This document shows, one piece after another, positions 5,635 through 8,441 of a stretch of DNA of 8,441 bases. Both the position numbers and the translations under genes were made by a program. How positions within the stretch are numbered: the stretch's first letter is position 1; the number at the start of each line of letters is the position of its first letter. The notes beneath the pieces were generated by a model. The model did no database searches and was not told the DNA's origin. It saw nothing but the letters and a program-made list of their open reading frames with translations. Source of the DNA: Bacteroidales bacterium (GTDB lineage: Bacteria; Bacteroidota; Bacteroidia; Bacteroidales; GCA-2748055); NCBI GenBank assembly GCA_024763595.1, contig JANTFK010000120.1, positions 1 to 8,441 of the forward strand, written 5' to 3'.

Positions 5635-6618
5635 TTATTCTTTATACAATGCAACACAAAGAGCGGCATAGTCGCCTATTTTTTCTCCGAGGCCGGCAGG
5701 TAGTATTTTGCAAACTTCTCTTGCTGCAGGGATAGCCTCACGTTCCAGTACTTTTTCAAGATGGGGCCTGATCAATTTTTCGTTTCGTGCAAAAATACTT
5801 CCAATTACAATACATTCCGGATTAAGAACATCTATAAGCACGGACAGGCCTTTTCCCAGATATTCGGAAGATATGCGCACGATCTCCAGTGCAATGGGAT
5901 CCCCTGAGGAGGCTGACTCAAAAACGGTTTTGGCAGTAATGGAATTCAATTGACCGGGGGAGTGGCAAAAGCTTACCTTTTCACTATTTTCAAGTTTCTT
6001 CGATACAATTTCCCGGGCCAGTTGAGCAATGCCTCCGCCACTGCAAAAACCCTCAAAAGAGCCTGCTTTCCCAAACCCTACAGGTCCGTCATCCGCCAGT
6101 CTGATATGTCCCACTTCACCTCCCAGGTCATTTGTTCCTGAATAGAGTTTTCCGTTGAGGATCAGTCCCGAACCCATACCTGTTCCAAAAGTAAGAAAGA
6201 TCATATTCCTTGTGCCTTTTCCCGCACCCATCATCCACTCGGCCAGTGCACCGGCATTCGCATCATTCTGAAGTGCAACATCCACACCGAACTCTTTTCT
6301 GAAGATATCAACAATAGGTACAGCGTCCCATCCGGGGAGGTTGGGAGGGGAGTAGATCACCCCTTCTTTCGAGTCCAGCGGCCCACCACAACTTATCCCG
6401 ATCCTCTTCAGGCGGTCAGCATCGTAATTTTTCAAGATATTACGCGCCTGCCTGCTAAACTCCGCCAACACCTCCTTCCACCCTCTTTCCACCGTCCGGG
6501 TCGGGAACACCACTTTCTCGTAAATTTTAAAGTCCTCATCCCCCAACACCACGGTACATTTGGTGCCGCCGATGTCGATGCCGAGGAGGAGGTTGTCCGG
6601 GTATTTATTAGTATTCAT
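5635..6618 (-). CDS. ROK-family sugar kinase lacking the zinc-cysteine motif
   Basis: 327 residues, the usual ROK kinase length. An ATP-binding loop GIDIGGTK (13-20) is followed by GISCGGPLD (74-82), a sugar-contacting PPNLPGWDAVP (91-101), the catalytic-base motif LQNDANAGALAEW (116-128, Asp119), the phosphate loop TFGTGMGSGL (143-152) and GGEVGHIRL (166-174, with Glu168 and His171). In most ROK kinases the next motif is CxCGxxGCxE, which binds zinc; here the aligned stretch is VGFGKAGSFE (180-189), with all three cysteines replaced but the final Glu kept. The protein should phosphorylate a hexose or amino-sugar in the cytoplasm, but the substrate is not predictable. There is no N-terminal helix-turn-helix, so it is a kinase, not a ROK repressor. 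The start has an A-rich leader (aataaa) and no Shine-Dalgarno. It is followed after 4 bp by the SIS gene. Confidence 0.88.
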   Translation of the reverse strand: MNTNKYPDNLLLGIDIGGTKCTVVLGDEDFKIYEKVVFPTRTVERGWKEVLAEFSRQARNILKNYDADRLKRIGISCGGPLDSKEGVIYSPPNLPGWDAVPIVDIFRKEFGVDVALQNDANAGALAEWMMGAGKGTRNMIFLTFGTGMGSGLILNGKLYSGTNDLGGEVGHIRLADDGPVGFGKAGSFEGFCSGGGIAQLAREIVSKKLENSEKVSFCHSPGQLNSITAKTVFESASSGDPIALEIVRISSEYLGKGLSVLIDVLNPECIVIGSIFARNEKLIRPHLEKVLEREAIPAAREVCKILPAGLGEKIGDYAALCVALYKE

Positions 6619-6624
6619 TTTATT

Positions 6625-6672
6625 GAATGATAGAATGTATAAATGAGTGAATGAGTGAATGAGTGAATGAAT
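6625..6672 (+). repeat. Octamer tandem array, 6 units, just upstream of the ROK start codon
   Basis: Six 8-base units in register: gaatgata, gaatgtat, aaatgagt, gaatgagt, gaatgagt, gaatgaat. The array ends 6 bp before the ROK start codon and so would form most of the immediate 5' leader of that message (as attcactc repeats). A change in copy number would alter the leader length. Same unit family and orientation as 1873-1904. Confidence 0.8.
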
Positions 6673-6682
6673 GAAAATTTAC

Positions 6683-6785
6683 CTACTTTTTATATAAATT
6701 ATTCTTAATTGAAGTCATTATTTTAGTCAATTCTATAGATTCTTTTCTTTAATTCTTCAACAAACAATTCTTTTTTCTTATCCAT
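6683..6785 (-). pseudogene. Possible remnant of a four-helix-bundle (S23/IVP-like) gene
   Basis: An ATG at 6783-6785, 15 bp after the stop of the kinase-phosphatase gene, opens a 20-codon frame ending at TAA 6723-6725. Its product contains ELFVEELKKRIYRI, which looks like the first helix of small four-helix-bundle proteins related to the 23S rRNA intervening-sequence protein (remembered pattern ELKKRIYxFxLxLIxFI). Shifting frame near the stop gives a second open stretch, ELTKIMTSIKNNLYKK, up to TAG at 6683-6685. This suggests a frameshifted and truncated gene of which only the N-terminal part is left. It could also be a short genuine peptide or chance in AT-rich DNA. Confidence 0.3.
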
Positions 6786-6800
6786 AGTTTTATCTATTTT

Positions 6801-6824
6801 TCAAACATTCAAACATTCAAGCAT
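6801..6824 (-). repeat. Octamer tandem repeat forming the last eight codons of a gene
   Basis: On the minus strand the three units are ATGCTTGA, ATGTTTGA, ATGTTTGA. These 24 bases are exactly the last eight codons of the PfkB-HAD gene (MLECLNV plus TGA). Because the unit length is not a multiple of three, each TGA in the array falls in a different frame and only the last one terminates the protein. The unit is related to the octamers at 2251-2294 and inverted relative to 6625-6672. Confidence 0.6.
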
Positions 6825-8441
6825 TTTTTCCCACTGAGAGAAATCCGGAATGATCATATGCGCCCCGGCCCTGATGAGGCGGGTACGCTTTTCAGGGTTC
6901 AGCCCGTATCTTCTCACTTCGTCTGTGGCCATACCAATCGCTATTCCATCAAATTTAACACATTCTTTTATTTCCACAGGCCCGTCACCAAAAACCATCA
7001 GTTCATCGCCATGAAGATTATTTTCCCTGATAATACGGTCGATAACCATCTTTTTTGAATATTTCCTGATGTCATTTTCCGATCCGTAGATCCCACCGTT
7101 AAACAACGCGGCATAACCCAGTTTCTCCGACTCGTTAAAGACGTCTTCTTTGTCGGTTCCGCTTGCGAGATAAAGTTTCATTCCTTTATTAAGGAGTGAT
7201 TCAAGAAAAGCAACAGACCCTTTTATAGTAAAATCCTCAATAGCAAGTTCACCTTTTTCAAGTTTTGCCAGTCTTTGGGAAACCACCTTCATCAGTTCAT
7301 CGTTATATAGTTTTTTGTAACCGAACTTATCGAGGACCCTGTTTTTGGGAACAATATTAAAGTCCTTCACCATTTTCACCAACGCCTCCATTTGCAGTAT
7401 GGTTTGAATGCCCGTTGACATGTCAATGTACTGATTTACCTGATCACGAACCTCCCTGTAAAGTGATTCGTCAGCAGTATCGAACTCATCACCGAGTATG
7501 GCCCTGATCATTACCGGCTCCATAACAGATTCCCAACCCTGTCTTAATGTGCTGATTGTCCCGTCGTTATCAAACAGAATATGCCTGGTGTGACCCAACC
7601 GGGAAACAACTGCCGGATGGCATATCTCTATTTCAGTGTCGGGGATATGTTTTGCCTGTCGTATATCTCTTGCAAGTTCGGATTGGTAATTATAATCGGC
7701 ATCCTTGTTCTGGGCCAGGATCTCTTCACCGGTAGCGGTTCCGGTAGTGAAAAGTTTTTGAACCGTTACGGCTGCGGCCAGGTTGGCGAATTCAGCTGAC
7801 TCAGCCGGAGAAAAACCTGCTGCCAGGGTGCAGGCGAGGGCGCTGATCGTTGTATCACCGGCACCGACAGGATCGAGTTTTTTTGTCAGAAGAATTGCAG
7901 GAATTTCAGTAGTGCCTGTGTCATCAATGCACACTATACCACGTTCCCCACACGAAACAAATATGGGTTTATGGTATTGCTCATAAACATTCCTGCCGTA
8001 TTTTTTAACGTCGGAAAGTGATACAAAATCCTGCGGACTGACATCCTTACCATTGAGAACAGCAACTTCAATTTCGTTGGCCTTCCGATAGATATTCTGA
8101 AAGAGGGAGTTATAATGCCTGGAGTCAAGGATGATAACTTTATCATCATATTTAGTAAAAAGTTTGTTGGCCTGGTCGATAAATTCCCTGTTAGGGATAC
8201 TGCCTGCAACCTGCTGATTAAAGATCAATGCATCGGAATTTGTCAGGGCGGTTTCCAGGTTCTTCAGTATTTCTTTATCCGTTTCAGGGGAGCGTTTGTT
8301 TTTAGTTCCGAAATCAATACGCGGGTCTTCTTTTTCCCCATAATATTTTTTGGTATAAGTATAGGTGTCAAAATTTTCATTTTGGATGGTCAGGGCACTT
8401 GTGTCGGCACCCAGCTGACGCATCTGTGATGTCAGTTCACG
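6801..8441 (-). CDS. PfkB-family sugar kinase fused to HAD phosphatase, 5' end outside the window
   Basis: The frame is open to the right edge; 546 codons are visible and by comparison with HldE-type kinases roughly 70-80 N-terminal residues are missing. Positions below count from the first visible Met (8421-8423). The kinase half (to about 240) has DTYTYTK (19-25), a ribokinase-like core, GERGIV (159-164) and the PfkB signature DPVGAGDTT (184-192, Asp190 as catalytic base). It resembles the heptose 7-phosphate kinase domain of HldE more than fructokinases. The second half (about 278-540) is a HAD hydrolase: motif I FDNDGT (284-289; Asp285, Asp287), motif II SGT (421-423), Lys457 or Lys458, and motif IV FGDGPVE (478-484; Asp480). 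The 130 residues between motifs I and II form an alpha-helical cap as in phosphoglycolate phosphatase-like enzymes, unlike the capless GmhB. In HldE the kinase is fused to a nucleotidyltransferase, not a phosphatase. Expected role: cytoplasmic phosphorylation and dephosphorylation of a sugar phosphate, upstream of the ROK and SIS genes. Confidence 0.85.
   Translation of the reverse strand, partial: RELTSQMRQLGADTSALTIQNENFDTYTYTKKYYGEKEDPRIDFGTKNKRSPETDKEILKNLETALTNSDALIFNQQVAGSIPNREFIDQANKLFTKYDDKVIILDSRHYNSLFQNIYRKANEIEVAVLNGKDVSPQDFVSLSDVKKYGRNVYEQYHKPIFVSCGERGIVCIDDTGTTEIPAILLTKKLDPVGAGDTTISALACTLAAGFSPAESAEFANLAAAVTVQKLFTTGTATGEEILAQNKDADYNYQSELARDIRQAKHIPDTEIEICHPAVVSRLGHTRHILFDNDGTISTLRQGWESVMEPVMIRAILGDEFDTADESLYREVRDQVNQYIDMSTGIQTILQMEALVKMVKDFNIVPKNRVLDKFGYKKLYNDELMKVVSQRLAKLEKGELAIEDFTIKGSVAFLESLLNKGMKLYLASGTDKEDVFNESEKLGYAALFNGGIYGSENDIRKYSKKMVIDRIIRENNLHGDELMVFGDGPVEIKECVKFDGIAIGMATDEVRRYGLNPEKRTRLIRAGAHMIIPDFSQWEKMLECLNV

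Noticed and set aside
4974..5669. Longer 231-residue version of the SIS protein
   Set aside because: The extra 13 residues come from DNA that encodes the end of the ROK kinase in another frame and do not look like part of a SIS protein; the ATG at 5628-5630 is 4 bp after the ROK stop.
5349..5735. Plus-strand open frame of 128 codons across the ROK-SIS junction
   Set aside because: Antisense to two well-supported genes, with no recognisable domain.
6723..6785. Annotating a confident small protein-coding gene
   Set aside because: Only 20 codons, no ribosome binding site and a likely frameshift; better described as a possible remnant.
6801..8441. Naming the fusion gene hldE or rfaE
   Set aside because: The kinase half is similar, but the second half has HAD motifs rather than the nucleotidyltransferase domain of HldE.

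Overview
The window reads as a chromosomal segment of a member of the Bacteroidota, probably an environmental Bacteroidales or Marinilabiliales-like bacterium. This is inference. It rests on start codons preceded by A-rich leaders without a Shine-Dalgarno sequence, on a lipoprotein and a membrane-anchored hydrolase of types common in that phylum, and on AT-rich spacers carrying short-period tandem repeats. All five convincing genes lie on the minus strand, so transcription runs from the right edge to the left.

In transcription order, the right half holds a sugar-phosphate module: a PfkB kinase fused to a HAD phosphatase (6801-8441, N-terminus outside the window), a ROK-family sugar kinase (5635-6618), and 4 bp later a GmhA-like SIS-domain phosphosugar isomerase (4974-5630). 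Kinase, phosphatase, kinase and isomerase together suggest interconversion of a phosphorylated sugar, possibly heptose-like. The substrate cannot be read from the sequence, and no nucleotidyltransferase is visible.

The left half holds two exported hydrolases: a lipoprotein with a YVTN/YncE-type beta-propeller fused to a PLC/AcpA-type phosphoesterase (2285-4825), and an N-terminally anchored protein of the neutral ceramidase superfamily (195-1751). In the latter, the position expected to hold the nucleophilic serine appears changed. Both might act on lipids or phosphoesters in the envelope or outside the cell, but they are separated by a 533 bp spacer and need not be one operon.

The spacers are the unusual part. 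The 1752-2284 spacer is a mosaic of octamer arrays, heptamer arrays, small hairpins and a GC-rich block. The 6619-6800 spacer carries another octamer array and a likely remnant of a small four-helix-bundle gene. In both spacers the octamer arrays face each other in inverted orientation, and in both the rightmost array contains the stop codon of the neighbouring gene. The first 50 bases are an imperfect hairpin repeat of a widely dispersed intergenic type. No tRNA, rRNA, CRISPR array, transposase or integrase was found.
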